Of a stretch of 62,241 nt of DNA, positions 29,671-40,238 are shown one piece after another. The notes under the pieces were generated by a model that was not told where the DNA came from, ran no database searches, and worked only from the letters and a program-made list of their open reading frames with translations. Source of the stretch: Marisediminitalea oceani (GTDB lineage: Bacteria > Pseudomonadota > Gammaproteobacteria > Enterobacterales > Alteromonadaceae); NCBI RefSeq assembly GCF_003731635.1, contig NZ_RCUA01000011.1, positions 1 through 62,241 on the forward strand. Reading direction: 5' to 3'. A program made the position numbers and the translations under genes. The first letter of the stretch is position 1. Every line of letters starts with the position of its first letter.

Positions 29671-30516
29671 ATGGCACTGATTAAACTGGTATTACTCGCT
29701 GCGCTGGCAATGACAGCCTTTGCCGCTAATTCGCTGCTTTGCCGGATGGCGCTGGTAGAAACCGATATCGACCCGGCATCCTTTACCTTCTGGCGATTAA
29801 CCAGTGGTGCGCTGATGTTAACCCTTCTGGTGGTTATGCGTAACCAAAAACCGCTACAGGAAGGTAATATGGCTTCGGCGATAGCGCTGTTTGTGTATGC
29901 TGCCGGCTTTTCGTTTGCCTATGTCAGCATGACTACAGGAGCCGGTGCTTTGCTGCTCTTTGGCGCAGTGCAGGTGACTATGATCAGTTGGGGGTTGTTT
30001 AAAGGCGAAAGAATGAGCGCGTTGCAATGGGGCGGATTTCTGCTCGCCCTGATTGGACTGATACTGCTCCTGCTACCTAATGCGGCAGTACCACAGCTTT
30101 CCAGCGCACTGATGATGCTGGCGGCAGGCATAGCCTGGGGTGTTTATTCGTTAAAGGGTAAGGGCGCCAAATTTCCCATTGAAGCTACCGCCGGTAATTT
30201 CATCCGCGCCACGCCGCTGGCGCTGGTATTGCTGGTAATATTCTGGCCGGGCGGGGAGTTTCATGCTGAAGGCATGGCTTACGCCGTTGCCTCGGGTGCT
30301 ATTGCCTCGGCATTAGGTTATGCCTTGTGGTACAGCATTCTGGTGCACATAGCGGCGATTAAAGCCGCAACATTACAATTATCCGTGCCAGTGCTGGCGG
30401 TTTTTGCCGGATGGTTGTTCTTAGATGAACCGGTCACGCTGAGGATCATCTTAAGCTCTCTGGCCGTTATTGGTGGGGTTGCCATGGTTATTTGGGTGAA
30501 AAAGATAGCTAATTGA
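29671..30516 (+). CDS. EamA/DMT-family transporter
   Basis: A 281-residue protein with ten hydrophobic helices arranged as two EamA repeats (about 3-125 and 140-275). Such proteins are inner membrane metabolite exporters. The substrate cannot be inferred. Single gene between the purC terminator and the flagellin locus. Confidence 0.88.
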   Translation: MALIKLVLLAALAMTAFAANSLLCRMALVETDIDPASFTFWRLTSGALMLTLLVVMRNQKPLQEGNMASAIALFVYAAGFSFAYVSMTTGAGALLLFGAVQVTMISWGLFKGERMSALQWGGFLLALIGLILLLLPNAAVPQLSSALMMLAAGIAWGVYSLKGKGAKFPIEATAGNFIRATPLALVLLVIFWPGGEFHAEGMAYAVASGAIASALGYALWYSILVHIAAIKAATLQLSVPVLAVFAGWLFLDEPVTLRIILSSLAVIGGVAMVIWVKKIAN

Positions 30517-30699
30517 TAACTTTTTATACTAAAAACCCATTGTTCCTCTGGCTAACTGCTAGCACAGAAAGTCAGTTGTACTTCCAAACTAACTTAACAA
30601 TATGACTTTCAACGGCTAGTGGTGATACGTTTTAATTCTGAATATTAAGAAACTTGTTAGCTTTGTTATTTTTATCAACAAGTTAAATAAAACTAACAC

Positions 30700-30726
30700 T
30701 AAAGTATAAAGACGGCTGGCCGATAT
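30700..30726 (+). promoter_or_regulatory. Sigma-28 (FliA) promoter for the flagellin gene
   Basis: TAAAGTAT (30700-30707), an 11-base spacer and GCCGATAT (30719-30726) match the FliA consensus TAAAGTTT-N11-GCCGATAA in all but two positions. It ends 33 bases before the flagellin ATG. Recognition by FliA is inferred from the match. Confidence 0.85.
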
Positions 30727-30759
30727 GGATATCAGGAAGTCGTGAAGTAATCATGTAAG

Positions 30760-32186
30760 ATGTCTCTAGTTGTTGGTCACAATTCGTCGGCGCTCAATAT
30801 TCAGCGTCAGTTGTTGTCGGTAACAAACCGACTGAACCAGTCTTTTGAACGCCTTTCCTCCGGCTTTCGCATCAACAGCGCGGCCGATGACGCGGCCGGG
30901 TTACAAATAGCTGATCGGTTGCAAAGTGATGTGATATCAACCCGTCAGGTGGTGCGTAATCTTAATGATGGTATTAGCTACGCGCAGATTGCAGAAGGGG
31001 CATTAGACGAGGTCAATATGGCTGCGCAGCGCATGCGCCAACTTGCCGTGCAGGCGCAAAATGGTATTCACTCTGATAGCGATCGCCTGGCATTAGACAA
31101 AGAGTTTCAGCAATTAAAAAGCGAGATCGCATAGCTTACGAGACAGAAGCGTTTGGTCGTCATCCATTATTATCACCCACTACATTGTTATTTGCAGATA
31201 ACTCACCAGACAATGTGACATTGGGCTCTGGTCAGCAAATAGTGAATAATCTGCCTTTTAGTGGCAGCGGCAATGATTTTTACTTTATTCCGGCAGATTC
31301 CGAAAATATCCGCTTTACCTTTGATTCTTATAGTCTGGATGATGATATTCACCTGTTCACCACCGGCGGCGAGCATTTAGCCGGAGTAGAAGTATCGGCA
31401 GTCGGTGATCCGCTGGCTGATTTCAACTGGCAGGATCTCGGTGTTGATTTAAGCAATATTGATTCGACGTTTTTAACTACCGGTAATGGATTTGATGCCG
31501 GAGCCACTTATGACGCCAGTAACATTAATGCTGCGAATGCTGTGGGTACCACAGTGACTTATAGTGGCGACGGAGATCTGGATAATGACGGCCGTATTTT
31601 CACCGGCGAGACTGATGTAGAAATCATTACGTTAACCGGTACAACTAATCAGGATATCATTCTGGCAGTCTCTGGGCAGAGTTCAGGGAGTTCTTATCAG
31701 GGCAGAATATCCTGGGATCGGTTGGGCGGTGTGGCCAGTGCTGCCATTCAGGAGGCTGAACTGGCTGATGAAAATCCCGAAGAAGACGTTAAAATTACCA
31801 CATCTGCAGCAATAAACAGGCCCCAGGATTACCATGAAATTGCCAAAACACCGGCTACAGCAGCCGATTTGGGGCTTACCGGCTTATCGTTAAGTACCCA
31901 ACAGCAGGCAGAAATTGCTCTGAATGCGCTGTCCGGCGCTATTGATGATATTGGTGAAAAGCGGGCTGGTTATGGTGCTGTGCAGAATGCCATGCAATCC
32001 AATTTACGGAATCTGTCGATTCATGCCGAAAACACTCGTGCGGCACAATCACAAATAAGAGATACAGACTACGCCAACGAAACGGCCAGCCTGGCGAGAA
32101 ATCAAATCATTCAGCAGGCCAGTCAGTCACTACTGAGTCAGGCTAACCAGCAACCGGAAATAGCCTTAACGTTATTGAATGGCTAG
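30760..32186 (+). pseudogene. Flagellin gene disrupted by a frameshift
   Basis: The N-terminal part (30760-31134) encodes the classic flagellin D0/D1 helices (ALNIQRQLLSVTNRL, then SERLSSGFRI-type residues as FERLSSGFRINSAADDAAG) and stops at a TAG. The remainder (through 32186) continues in the -1 frame with IAYETEAFGRH, a beta-rich middle domain of about 170 residues, and a proper C-terminal D0 helix ending in LLSQANQQPEIALTLLNG. Loss of four bases from a GATCGATC repeat at about 31125-31128 would explain it and restore EIDRIA. Restored length would be 476 residues. No strong ribosome binding site is seen. Either a true pseudogene, a phase-variable allele or a sequencing error. Confidence 0.85.
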
Positions 32187-32189
32187 GTG

Positions 32190-32462
32190 CTAGAAACCCA
32201 GTTTAATTTTTAAATGGCTTGTTGGTTTGCAGCAGCAGGGCAGGATTTCATCGTCGTCAATAAAGGCGAGGGGATCTGTAGTGTATTCCACTTCGCCTTC
32301 CAGCAAGGTGGTGCGGCAGGCACCACAAAATCCCTCGCGGCAATGGTATTGCACGTCAATCTGTTGAGATTCAAGGCTTTCCAGCAGCGTTTTATCGGGA
32401 GAAGCGGTCACCGTTACCGTATCGACAATGTCGATACGGTAGGTGTTGTCGCGGTCGGTCAT
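32190..32462 (-). CDS. yfaE: 2Fe-2S ferredoxin YfaE, ribonucleotide reductase cofactor maintenance
   Basis: A 90-residue plant-type ferredoxin with cluster Cys residues in CREGFCGACR and a later Cys in LPCCCKP. YfaE-type ferredoxins feed electrons to regenerate the diferric-tyrosyl cofactor of NrdB. It is 10 bases downstream of nrdB, as in E. coli, and converges with the flagellin gene. Confidence 0.93.
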   Translation of the reverse strand: MTDRDNTYRIDIVDTVTVTASPDKTLLESLESQQIDVQYHCREGFCGACRTTLLEGEVEYTTDPLAFIDDDEILPCCCKPTSHLKIKLGF

Positions 32463-32472
32463 TGCCGGTTAT

Positions 32473-33603
32473 TTAGAGTTCGAAATCGGCAAAGTCGTCT
32501 TCGCTAACGGCTGAATCAATCTGACCTACCAGGTATGAGCTGATTTCAGATTCCTGTGGTGCCACCTGAACATTGTCGGAGATCAGGTAGTTATTCATCC
32601 ATGGCAGCGGGTTAGAGGTAACGTCATAGGGCTGACCCATGCCGATAACGGCCATACGCTGGTTAGCAATGTATTCAACATACTGACACAGAATTTCTTT
32701 ATTCAGGCCAATCATAGAGCCATGCTGGAACAGGTACTCTGCCCATTGCTTTTCCTGCTCTACCGCTTTCATAAAGATAGATTTGGCTTCCTCGGCGCAT
32801 TCCTCGGCGATTTCTGCCATCTCCGGGTCGTCCTTGCCTTTGGCCCACAGGTTCAGGATATGCTGAGTGGAGGTCAGATGCAGGTTTTCATCGCGGGCAA
32901 TCAGACGGATAATCTTGGAGTTACCTTCCATCAGCTCACGCTCTGCAAACGCGAAAGTACAGGCAAAGGATACATAAAAACGAATCGCTTCCAGTGCATT
33001 TACTGAGTTCATACACAGGTAGAGCTTTTTCTTCAGCTCGCGCATGTTAACCGGGTAGGGCTGACCTTCGTTGGTGTACATGCCTTCGCCCTGAGTTTGC
33101 CAAAGCTGAGTGGCATAGATCAGGTCGTCGTAATACTTGGAGATGTCTGTTGCACGACGTTTAATTTCGTCGTTCACCACGATATCTTCAAAGATACTGC
33201 TCGGATCGGTAAACAGGTTACGCAGAATATGCGTGTAAGAGCGAGAGTGGATGGTTTCAAAGAAAGACCATGTCTCTACCCAGGTTTCCAGTTCCGGCAA
33301 CGAGATAATCGGCAGGAATGCGATATTCGGGCTGCGGCCCTGCACAGAATCAAGCAGCGTCTGATATTTCAGGTTAGAAATAAAAATGTGCTTTTCCGGC
33401 TCGGTCAGCTTTTGAAAGTCGACCCGGTCACGGGTGACATCCACTTCTTCCGGACGCCAGAAAAAACTAATTTGCTTTTCGATGAGCTTTTCAAAGATCG
33501 AGTGTTTTTGTTGGTCGTAACGGGCTACGTTAACCGGATTACCAAAAAACATCGGCTCGTCGAGCTGATTCACATTTTGCTGATTAAACGTGGTGTATTT
33601 CAT
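32473..33603 (-). CDS. nrdB: Class Ia ribonucleotide reductase beta subunit NrdB
   Basis: A 376-residue diiron protein. The radical tyrosine is Y123 in HSRSYTHI (Y122 in E. coli), and iron ligands are recognisable in WRPEEVD, FETIHS and the later ENLHLT segment. The C-terminal acidic tail binds NrdA. It makes the tyrosyl radical for deoxynucleotide synthesis. Preceded by a hairpin in the nrdA-nrdB gap. Confidence 0.96.
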   Translation of the reverse strand: MKYTTFNQQNVNQLDEPMFFGNPVNVARYDQQKHSIFEKLIEKQISFFWRPEEVDVTRDRVDFQKLTEPEKHIFISNLKYQTLLDSVQGRSPNIAFLPIISLPELETWVETWSFFETIHSRSYTHILRNLFTDPSSIFEDIVVNDEIKRRATDISKYYDDLIYATQLWQTQGEGMYTNEGQPYPVNMRELKKKLYLCMNSVNALEAIRFYVSFACTFAFAERELMEGNSKIIRLIARDENLHLTSTQHILNLWAKGKDDPEMAEIAEECAEEAKSIFMKAVEQEKQWAEYLFQHGSMIGLNKEILCQYVEYIANQRMAVIGMGQPYDVTSNPLPWMNNYLISDNVQVAPQESEISSYLVGQIDSAVSEDDFADFEL

Positions 33604-33635
33604 ATTTTATTATCACTTCACTAGCGCAATAAGAC

Positions 33636-33653
33636 GCCCGGCATAAGCCGGGC
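33636..33653. other. Hairpin in the nrdA-nrdB intergenic gap
   Basis: GCCCGGC / GCCGGGC with loop ATAA, a very stable 7-bp stem without a T-run. It lies 33 bases upstream of the nrdB start on the transcript, so it may stabilise or tune the nrdB part of the message and not end transcription. Confidence 0.6.
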
Positions 33654-33666
33654 AAATGAACAATTA

Positions 33667-35988
33667 TTATATTTTACAAGCGCCGCCGGCACAGTCGTCA
33701 TCTTCTTCGATAACCACTTCCTGGGCTGCTGGTTTAGACGCTGTTGCGGTTGTCGACTCAACCGGCGCGTCCGCTGCACCATCACGGGTGTTATGGTAGT
33801 ACAGGGTTTTAACGCCCAGCTTGTACGCGGTTAATAAGTCTTTTAACAGTAAGCGCATTGGCACTTTGCCGTTTTCGTACATAGACGGGTTGTAGCTGGT
33901 ATTGGCAGAAATCGTCTGATCAACAAACTTTTGCATAATGCCGCACAGTTGCAGATAACCATCGTTAGAGGGGATATCCCACAGCAGTTCGTACTGGTCT
34001 TTAAAACGCTCATATTCCGGTACTACCTGTTTAAGTACGCCATCTTTGCTGGACTTAACGCTGATATGGCCGCGTGGTGGCTCAATACCATTGGTGGCGT
34101 TAGAGATCTGCGATGAGGTCTCTGATGGCATCAGTGCCGACAGGGTAGAGTTACGTAAGCCGTGCTCTACGATGTCTTTGCGCAGACTTTCCCAGTCAAG
34201 ATGCAGTGGTTCATTGCAAATAGCGTCGAGGTCCTTTTTGTACGTATCAATCGGCAGAATGCCTTGTGAATACGTGGTTTCGTTAAACTTAGGACATGCG
34301 CCTTTTTCTTTAGCCAGATTGTTTGAGGCTTTAAGCAGGTGATACTGCATGGCTTCAAAGGTTTTATGTACCAGGCTGTTAGCACTGAAATCAGAATATT
34401 TAACGCCGTTCTTCGCCAGGTAATAAGCAAAGTTAATTACCCCTATACCCAGGGTACGGCGGTTCATGGTGGCGTTGTAAGCAGCAGGTACCGGGTAGTC
34501 CTGATAATCCAGCAGGCTGTCGAGTGCGCGAACGGCCAGGTCAGACAGTTCCTCAAACTCATCCAGAGACTTAATGGCGCCTAAGTTAAAGGCAGACAGC
34601 GTACATAGGGCGATTTCACCGTTTTCGTCGTTAACATGCTCAAGTGGCTTGGTAGGTAACGCGATTTCCAGACACAGGTTGCTCTGACGAACCGGTGCCA
34701 CTTTTGGATCGAACGGGCTGTGGGTATTACAGTGATCCACGTTTTGCAGATAAATACGGCCAGTGCTGGCACGTTCCTGCATAAACAAGCCAAACAGTTC
34801 CATGGCTTTAATGCGTTTTTTGCGGATTGACTCGTCCTGCTCGTACTTAACGTACAGTTCTTCAAACTTAGGCTGGTCGGCGAAGAATGCATCGTACAGG
34901 CCGGGTACGTCTGACGGGCTGAACAGCGTGATGTAGTCATCTTTCATCATGCGCTGATACATCAGCTTGTTAAACTGCACGCCGTAGTCGAGGTGACGTA
35001 CACGGTTTTCTTCTACACCACGGTTATTTTTCAGTACCAGCAGTGATTCAACTTCCATATGCCACAACGGATAGAACAGCGTTGCTGCACCACCACGGAC
35101 GCCACCCTGAGAGCAGCTCTTAACCGCCGTCTGGAAGTACTTATAAAAAGGAATACAACCTGTGTGGAACGCTTCACCGCCGCGGATAGGGCTGCCCAGT
35201 GCACGGATACGACCAGCATTAACACCGATACCGGCACGCTGACTCACGTACTTAACAATGGCACTGGCTGTGGCGTTAATTGAATCAAGGCTGTCGCCGG
35301 TTTCAATTAATACACAAGAGCTGAACTGACGGGTAGGGGTCCGCACGCCCGACATGATCGGGGTTGGCAGAGATAGCTTAAACGTAGACGTTGCATCGTA
35401 AAAACGACGAACGTATTGTAAACGGGTCTCTTTCGGGTAGTTGGCAAACAAACAGGCCGCTACCAGAATATACAGGAACTGAGCACTTTCGTAGATCTCA
35501 CCCGTTACACGGTTCTGAACCAGGTATTTACCTTCCAGCTGTTTAACGGCCGCATAGCTGAAGTTCATGTCACGCCAGTGATCGATATAGCTATCCATCT
35601 CGGCGAATTCTTCCGGCGTGTAGTCTTCTAACAGGTGAGTATCATACTTACCCATATCAACCATACGGGCCACATGATTAAACAACTTAGGTGGCTCGAA
35701 TTCACCAAACGCCTTTTTACGTAGGTGGAAAATCGCCAGACGAGCTGCCAGATACTGGTAATCCGGTGCATCAGTTGAGATCAGATCTGCTGCTGATTTA
35801 ATGAGGGTTTCATGGATCTCGGCGGTTTTGATACCGTCGTAAAACTGAATGTGGGCTTTAATTTCTACCTGTGATACCGAGACATTGTTGAGTCCCTTTG
35901 CTGCCCAGGTAATTACTTTGTGAATTTTCTCCAGATCAATGGGCTCTTTTTCACCATTGCGTTTGGTGACAGATAAATTGTTATTCAT
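33667..35988 (-). CDS. nrdA: Class Ia ribonucleotide reductase alpha subunit NrdA
   Basis: A 773-residue catalytic subunit that reduces ribonucleoside diphosphates. It has an N-terminal ATP cone (about 1-95, allosteric activity site), the ten-stranded barrel with SNLCLEI and NLGAI segments, and the C-terminal redox pair in CAGGACKI. An Ala/Thr-rich linker precedes that tail. It is expressed with nrdB and yfaE; NrdR boxes and a promoter lie about 370-420 bases upstream. Confidence 0.96.
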   Translation of the reverse strand: MNNNLSVTKRNGEKEPIDLEKIHKVITWAAKGLNNVSVSQVEIKAHIQFYDGIKTAEIHETLIKSAADLISTDAPDYQYLAARLAIFHLRKKAFGEFEPPKLFNHVARMVDMGKYDTHLLEDYTPEEFAEMDSYIDHWRDMNFSYAAVKQLEGKYLVQNRVTGEIYESAQFLYILVAACLFANYPKETRLQYVRRFYDATSTFKLSLPTPIMSGVRTPTRQFSSCVLIETGDSLDSINATASAIVKYVSQRAGIGVNAGRIRALGSPIRGGEAFHTGCIPFYKYFQTAVKSCSQGGVRGGAATLFYPLWHMEVESLLVLKNNRGVEENRVRHLDYGVQFNKLMYQRMMKDDYITLFSPSDVPGLYDAFFADQPKFEELYVKYEQDESIRKKRIKAMELFGLFMQERASTGRIYLQNVDHCNTHSPFDPKVAPVRQSNLCLEIALPTKPLEHVNDENGEIALCTLSAFNLGAIKSLDEFEELSDLAVRALDSLLDYQDYPVPAAYNATMNRRTLGIGVINFAYYLAKNGVKYSDFSANSLVHKTFEAMQYHLLKASNNLAKEKGACPKFNETTYSQGILPIDTYKKDLDAICNEPLHLDWESLRKDIVEHGLRNSTLSALMPSETSSQISNATNGIEPPRGHISVKSSKDGVLKQVVPEYERFKDQYELLWDIPSNDGYLQLCGIMQKFVDQTISANTSYNPSMYENGKVPMRLLLKDLLTAYKLGVKTLYYHNTRDGAADAPVESTTATASKPAAQEVVIEEDDDCAGGACKI

Positions 35989-36355
35989 TTTAGTGGCCGT
36001 TTGTCAGTTAGCGCTGTTCGCGGGGCAAGTTTGCACTGCCCAATTTGTTTTAAATTATTAATTTCGAAGGGATCCATCGGCGATCGCTTCGATCCGTGAA
36101 TGTTTAATCCGCCTGAGAAATACCTGCATCAGTCGGTTTTTTAAACAAGACTGCTATCGGATAACCACAAGATAGTGAGGTTTTGGCTTTAATGCAACCC
36201 AATATCTGGTGCTTAAATCAACGATCAAATCAAGGCTGGCAAAAGGTTAGTATTGACTAACCTTTTAGGTTTGAACAAAGCAAGATTTGACTGAATGCAA
36301 GCACTTTAGATTTTTTTTGCGATCGCTTAAAACAATTTATTCCGAATATTTAATT
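35989..36355 (-). promoter_or_regulatory. Long 5' leader of nrdA
   Basis: About 360 bases separate the predicted nrdA promoter from its start codon with no gene inside. The leader contains a perfect 11-bp hairpin at 36241-36266 (arm AAAAGGTTAGT, loop ATTG on the plus strand). Such a length is unusual for a simple leader and could hold a second promoter or RNA-level control; neither is shown. Confidence 0.45.
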
Positions 36356-36383
36356 TTTATAAATATGCGATATATAGTGCCAA
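36356..36383 (-). promoter_or_regulatory. Predicted sigma-70 promoter of nrdA
   Basis: On the minus strand TTGGCA (36378-36383) and TATAAA (36356-36361) are separated by 16 bases. NrdR box 1 falls inside this spacer, which fits repression by promoter occlusion. Confidence 0.65.
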
Positions 36384-36412
36384 GCTATAAACATGGACAC
36401 TATATATTGTGT
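36365..36412. promoter_or_regulatory. Tandem NrdR boxes upstream of nrdA
   Basis: Box 2 is ACACTATATATTGTGT (36397-36412), a perfect match to the NrdR consensus. Box 1 is ATGCGATATATAGTGC (36365-36380), a weaker match. Their centres are 32 bp apart, about three helical turns, the standard NrdR spacing. NrdR represses ribonucleotide reductase genes when dATP is abundant. Box 2 lies 4 bases past the ubiG stop. Confidence 0.9.
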
Positions 36413-36416
36413 GTCG

Positions 36417-37130
36417 TCAAGATTTTTCACATTGCAATATGTAGTTGACGTCAACGTTACGATCCGATAATACGAACGCCTGATTGAAGGGATCAAAATG
36501 CAAACCGGTGGCAGATCGGGTAAACAGGCCCGCCTGATCGGCAATTTTCATTAGCTCAGATGGTTTGAGAAAACGTTGATACTGGTGCGTGCCCTTAGGC
36601 ACCCATTGTAATACATATTCAGCTGCCACAATGCCCATAAGATAGGCTTTAAGATTGCGATTTAAGGTAGAGAAAAACACCTTACCGCCAGGCTTAACCA
36701 GTTTGGCACAGGCACTAATCACCGAGGCCGGGTCGGGCACGTGCTCAAGCATCTCCATACAGGTTACTACGTCATAGGATTCAGGCTGTTCGTCTGCCAG
36801 GGTTTCAACACTCACGCAGCGATAATCTACTTTAACACCTGTTTCCAGACTGTGTAGCTGAGCAATTTCCAGTGAGGCACTGGCCATGTCGATGCCGGTA
36901 ACCTCGGCACCTCGAACAGCCAGCGATTCAGCAAGAATGCCGCCGCCACAGCCTACATCGAGGATTTTCTTGCCAAATACGCCTGCGCACTTTTCCTCTA
37001 TAAAGGAAAGGCGTAGCGGGTTGATAGCATGCAAGGGTTTAAACTGGCCTTGTGGGTCCCACCAATGGGCAGCGATTTCAGAAAACTTGTCGATTTCCGT
37101 TTGATCTACATTTTGCTGTGTTTCTGTCAT
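36417..37130 (-). CDS. ubiG: Ubiquinone biosynthesis O-methyltransferase UbiG
   Basis: A 237-residue SAM-dependent methyltransferase acting twice in ubiquinone synthesis. The SAM loop is [12 protein letters not shown] (59-70), and [19 protein letters not shown] near residue 35 is a UbiG hallmark. Divergent from gyrA, as in E. coli. Confidence 0.95.
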   Translation of the reverse strand: MTETQQNVDQTEIDKFSEIAAHWWDPQGQFKPLHAINPLRLSFIEEKCAGVFGKKILDVGCGGGILAESLAVRGAEVTGIDMASASLEIAQLHSLETGVKVDYRCVSVETLADEQPESYDVVTCMEMLEHVPDPASVISACAKLVKPGGKVFFSTLNRNLKAYLMGIVAAEYVLQWVPKGTHQYQRFLKPSELMKIADQAGLFTRSATGLHFDPFNQAFVLSDRNVDVNYILQCEKS

Positions 37131-37420
37131 GAGCGTGAGTTTTCATCTTACCTGAAGTTAAAAATCCGCTTTACATTACCGCAAATCGGCAATCTGCACA
37201 TGGCTTATTTGCAGCCGGGTTTAGCAATCGCGCAAAATTTAAACGCTTAGGAGATAACTGATGGTAAGGATGCATTAATCACTACATAAATGCTGATTTG
37301 GGTGATAAACTCATTGGTTATTTAGAAGACCCCCAATGCGTGATCCAAGGGGATCCGGACGCAGGATCGTCAGGTATCTGCAGGATTGCGACAAACTTAT
37401 AATAAGGGACCAAGCAGTTT

Positions 37421-40102
37421 ATGACTGATAACGCCAAAGAAATTCTCCCCGTTAATATAGAGGAAGAGCTCAAAACGTCGTATCTGGATTATGCGATGAG
37501 CGTTATCGTTGGGCGCGCGCTGCCCGACGTACGTGATGGCTTAAAACCGGTACACCGCCGTGTACTGTTTGCCATGAATGAGTTGAAGAATGACTTTAAC
37601 AAACCTTATAAAAAGTCTGCCCGTGTAGTGGGTGACGTCATCGGTAAATATCACCCCCACGGTGATTCTGCCGTATACGATACCATCGTTCGGATGGCGC
37701 AGCCTTTCTCCTTGCGCTACATGCTGGTTGACGGACAGGGTAACTTTGGTTCGGTCGACGGCGACTCCGCCGCAGCAATGCGTTACACCGAAGTGCGTAT
37801 GGCAAAAATTGCCCACGAACTGCTTGCTGATTTAGACAAAGAAACCGTGGACTTCGTGCCAAACTATGATGGCACCGAGCACATTCCGGATGTGTTACCC
37901 ACCAAAATTCCCAACCTGCTGGTAAACGGGTCTTCAGGTATTGCCGTAGGGATGGCAACCAACATTCCACCGCATAACCTCACCGAAATTGTAAACGGCT
38001 GTATTGCATTAATTGACGAGCCATCACTGGATGTCGATCAGTTAATGGAGCACATCCCGGGTCCGGATTTTCCAACCGCCGCTTTAATTAGTGGCCGTAA
38101 AGGTATCGTGGATGCCTATCGTACCGGGCGTGGCAAAATCTATATGCGTGCCCGTGCCGAAATCGAAACCGAAGACAACGGTAAAGAAACCATTATCGTT
38201 ACGGAAATTCCGTATCAGGTAAACAAAGCCCGCTTAATCGAGAAGATTGCCGAGCTGGTAAAAGAAAAACGTATCGAAGGCGTTTCTGCACTGCGTGACG
38301 AGTCTGATAAAGACGGTATGCGTATTGTGGTTGAAGTGAAACGTAACGAGTCGGCCGAAGTGCTGCTTAACCACCTGTATGCTAATACTCAGATGCAAAC
38401 CGTATTTGGTATTAACATGGTGGCGCTGGATAACAACCAGCCAAAAGTGTTTAACCTTAAGGAAATTCTGCAGGCGTTTATCTTACACCGCCGTGAGGTG
38501 GTTACCCGCAGAACAGTCTACGAACTGCGTAAAGCCCGTGACCGCGCGCATATCCTTGAAGGCCTGGCCATTGCACTGGTTAATATCGACCCGGTCATTG
38601 AACTGATCAAAGCCTCACCAAGTCCTTCAGAAGCCAAACAAGCGTTAGTGGCGTCTGGCTGGGAGCTGGGTGATGTAGCGGAAATGCTGCAACGTGCTGG
38701 TAATGATGCGGCGCGCCCTGATTGGCTGGAGCCGGAATTTGGTATCCGCGACGGTAAATACTACCTGACTGAGCAACAGGCTCAGGCGATTCTGGACCTG
38801 CGTTTACACAAGTTAACCGGTCTTGAACACGAAAAAATCCTCGACGAATACAAGCAACTGCTCGAGCTGATTGCCGAGTTACTGCACATTCTGGGTAGCC
38901 CTGAGCGCCTGATGGAAGTAATTCGCGAAGAGCTGGAAAAAGTGCGTGATGAGTTTGGCGATGAGCGCCGTACAGAAATCACCGCAGCCAGCCACGATAT
39001 TGATTTAGAAGATCTGATTGAACGTGAAGAAGTGGTTGTCACGTTGTCTCACGAAGGTTACGTGAAGTACCAGAAATTGTCTGAGTACGAAGCGCAGCGT
39101 CGTGGTGGTCGCGGTAAGTCAGCTACCAAGATGAAAGATGAAGATTTCATTGAGAAGCTGCTGGTTGCCAATACCCACGATCATATCCTGTGTTTCTCAA
39201 CCCGAGGCCGTCTGTACTGGCTTAAGGTTTATCAATTACCACTGGCCAGCCGTAATGCCCGTGGTCGTCCGATTGTAAACATTCTGCCGCTGGAAGATGA
39301 TGAGCGTATCACCGCTATCCTGCCGATTAAGGAATTTGAGGAAGACAAGTTCGTACTGATGGCTACGGCCAATGGTGTGGTGAAGAAAACCAGCCTGACC
39401 ATGTACTCACGTCCTCGCTCAAGCGGTATCATCGCAGTGAACCTGAATGAGGGTGACGAGCTGATTGGTGTTGCGATTACCCATGGCGATGATGACATCA
39501 TGCTGTTCTCTGATGCCGGTAAGGTGGTTCGTTTTAACGAGAAGCTGCGTGATTCTGAAACCGGCGCCGTTAAACTGGATCCGGAAACTGGTGAAGAGCT
39601 ACTGGCACTGCGTCCAATGGGCCGTACTGCAACAGGTGTTCGTGGTATTAAGATGCCAGATGGCCAGAAAGTCGTGTCGTTAATCGTACCTCGTGGTGAA
39701 GGAGCGGTACTGACCGCTACCGAAAACGGCTACGGTAAACGCACACCGCTGGAAGATTACCCGGCCAAGAGCCGAGCAACTCAGGGTGTTGTGTCGATTA
39801 AAGTCTCTGATCGTAACGGCAAGGTTGTTGGCGCGGTACAGGTAGATGAAAACGACGAAATCATGCTGATCAGTAATGCCGGTACGCTGGTAAGAACCCG
39901 TGTGAGTGAAGTGTCTACCGTTGGGCGAAATACCCAGGGTGTTAGGCTGATCCGTACTGGTGAAAACGAGCAACTGGTAGCATTACAACGCATCGAAGAG
40001 ATCGAAGACGCCGAATTAATAGAAGCTGAAGGCGATGAAGCCGAAGCCGTCGATACAAACGCCGCACAAGACGGCGCAGACGAGTCAACGACAGACGAAT
40101 AA
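37421..40102 (+). CDS. gyrA: DNA gyrase subunit A
   Basis: An 893-residue subunit that breaks and rejoins DNA. The catalytic tyrosine is Y122 (AAMRYTE), and the quinolone-determining region keeps Ser83 and Asp87, the wild-type residues. The GyrA box QRRGGRG lies near residue 560 at the start of the C-terminal beta-pinwheel, and an acidic tail ends the protein. A TATAAT at about 37397 may be the -10 element. A strong terminator follows. Confidence 0.97.
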   Translation: MTDNAKEILPVNIEEELKTSYLDYAMSVIVGRALPDVRDGLKPVHRRVLFAMNELKNDFNKPYKKSARVVGDVIGKYHPHGDSAVYDTIVRMAQPFSLRYMLVDGQGNFGSVDGDSAAAMRYTEVRMAKIAHELLADLDKETVDFVPNYDGTEHIPDVLPTKIPNLLVNGSSGIAVGMATNIPPHNLTEIVNGCIALIDEPSLDVDQLMEHIPGPDFPTAALISGRKGIVDAYRTGRGKIYMRARAEIETEDNGKETIIVTEIPYQVNKARLIEKIAELVKEKRIEGVSALRDESDKDGMRIVVEVKRNESAEVLLNHLYANTQMQTVFGINMVALDNNQPKVFNLKEILQAFILHRREVVTRRTVYELRKARDRAHILEGLAIALVNIDPVIELIKASPSPSEAKQALVASGWELGDVAEMLQRAGNDAARPDWLEPEFGIRDGKYYLTEQQAQAILDLRLHKLTGLEHEKILDEYKQLLELIAELLHILGSPERLMEVIREELEKVRDEFGDERRTEITAASHDIDLEDLIEREEVVVTLSHEGYVKYQKLSEYEAQRRGGRGKSATKMKDEDFIEKLLVANTHDHILCFSTRGRLYWLKVYQLPLASRNARGRPIVNILPLEDDERITAILPIKEFEEDKFVLMATANGVVKKTSLTMYSRPRSSGIIAVNLNEGDELIGVAITHGDDDIMLFSDAGKVVRFNEKLRDSETGAVKLDPETGEELLALRPMGRTATGVRGIKMPDGQKVVSLIVPRGEGAVLTATENGYGKRTPLEDYPAKSRATQGVVSIKVSDRNGKVVGAVQVDENDEIMLISNAGTLVRTRVSEVSTVGRNTQGVRLIRTGENEQLVALQRIEEIEDAELIEAEGDEAEAVDTNAAQDGADESTTDE

Positions 40103-40131
40103 TCCTGCGTTAAAGGATACAACAAGCATCG

Positions 40132-40160
40132 CAAGCGGCTCTTAGTGCCGCTTGTTTTTT
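40132..40160 (+). terminator. Rho-independent terminator after gyrA
   Basis: CAAGCGGC / GCCGCTTG, an 8-bp stem with loop TCTTAGT, followed by six T residues. Confidence 0.88.
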
Positions 40161-40238
40161 AGTGTATGTAAGCATTATGCCACCTGTAACAACCTTGCAG
40201 GCAGGTGATAATGCTTCCTGACAGTATTTAAGAAGCTC

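Noticed and set aside
31100..31135. Programmed -1 frameshift in the flagellin
   Set aside because: The A5 run precedes the break but does not form a canonical slippery heptamer in the zero frame, and a slip there would lose conserved residues, whereas a GATC loss explains the break exactly.
36241..36266. Inverted repeat in the nrdA leader as a simple terminator
   Set aside because: Only four T residues follow on either strand, and no gene ends just before it, so I list it as leader structure instead.
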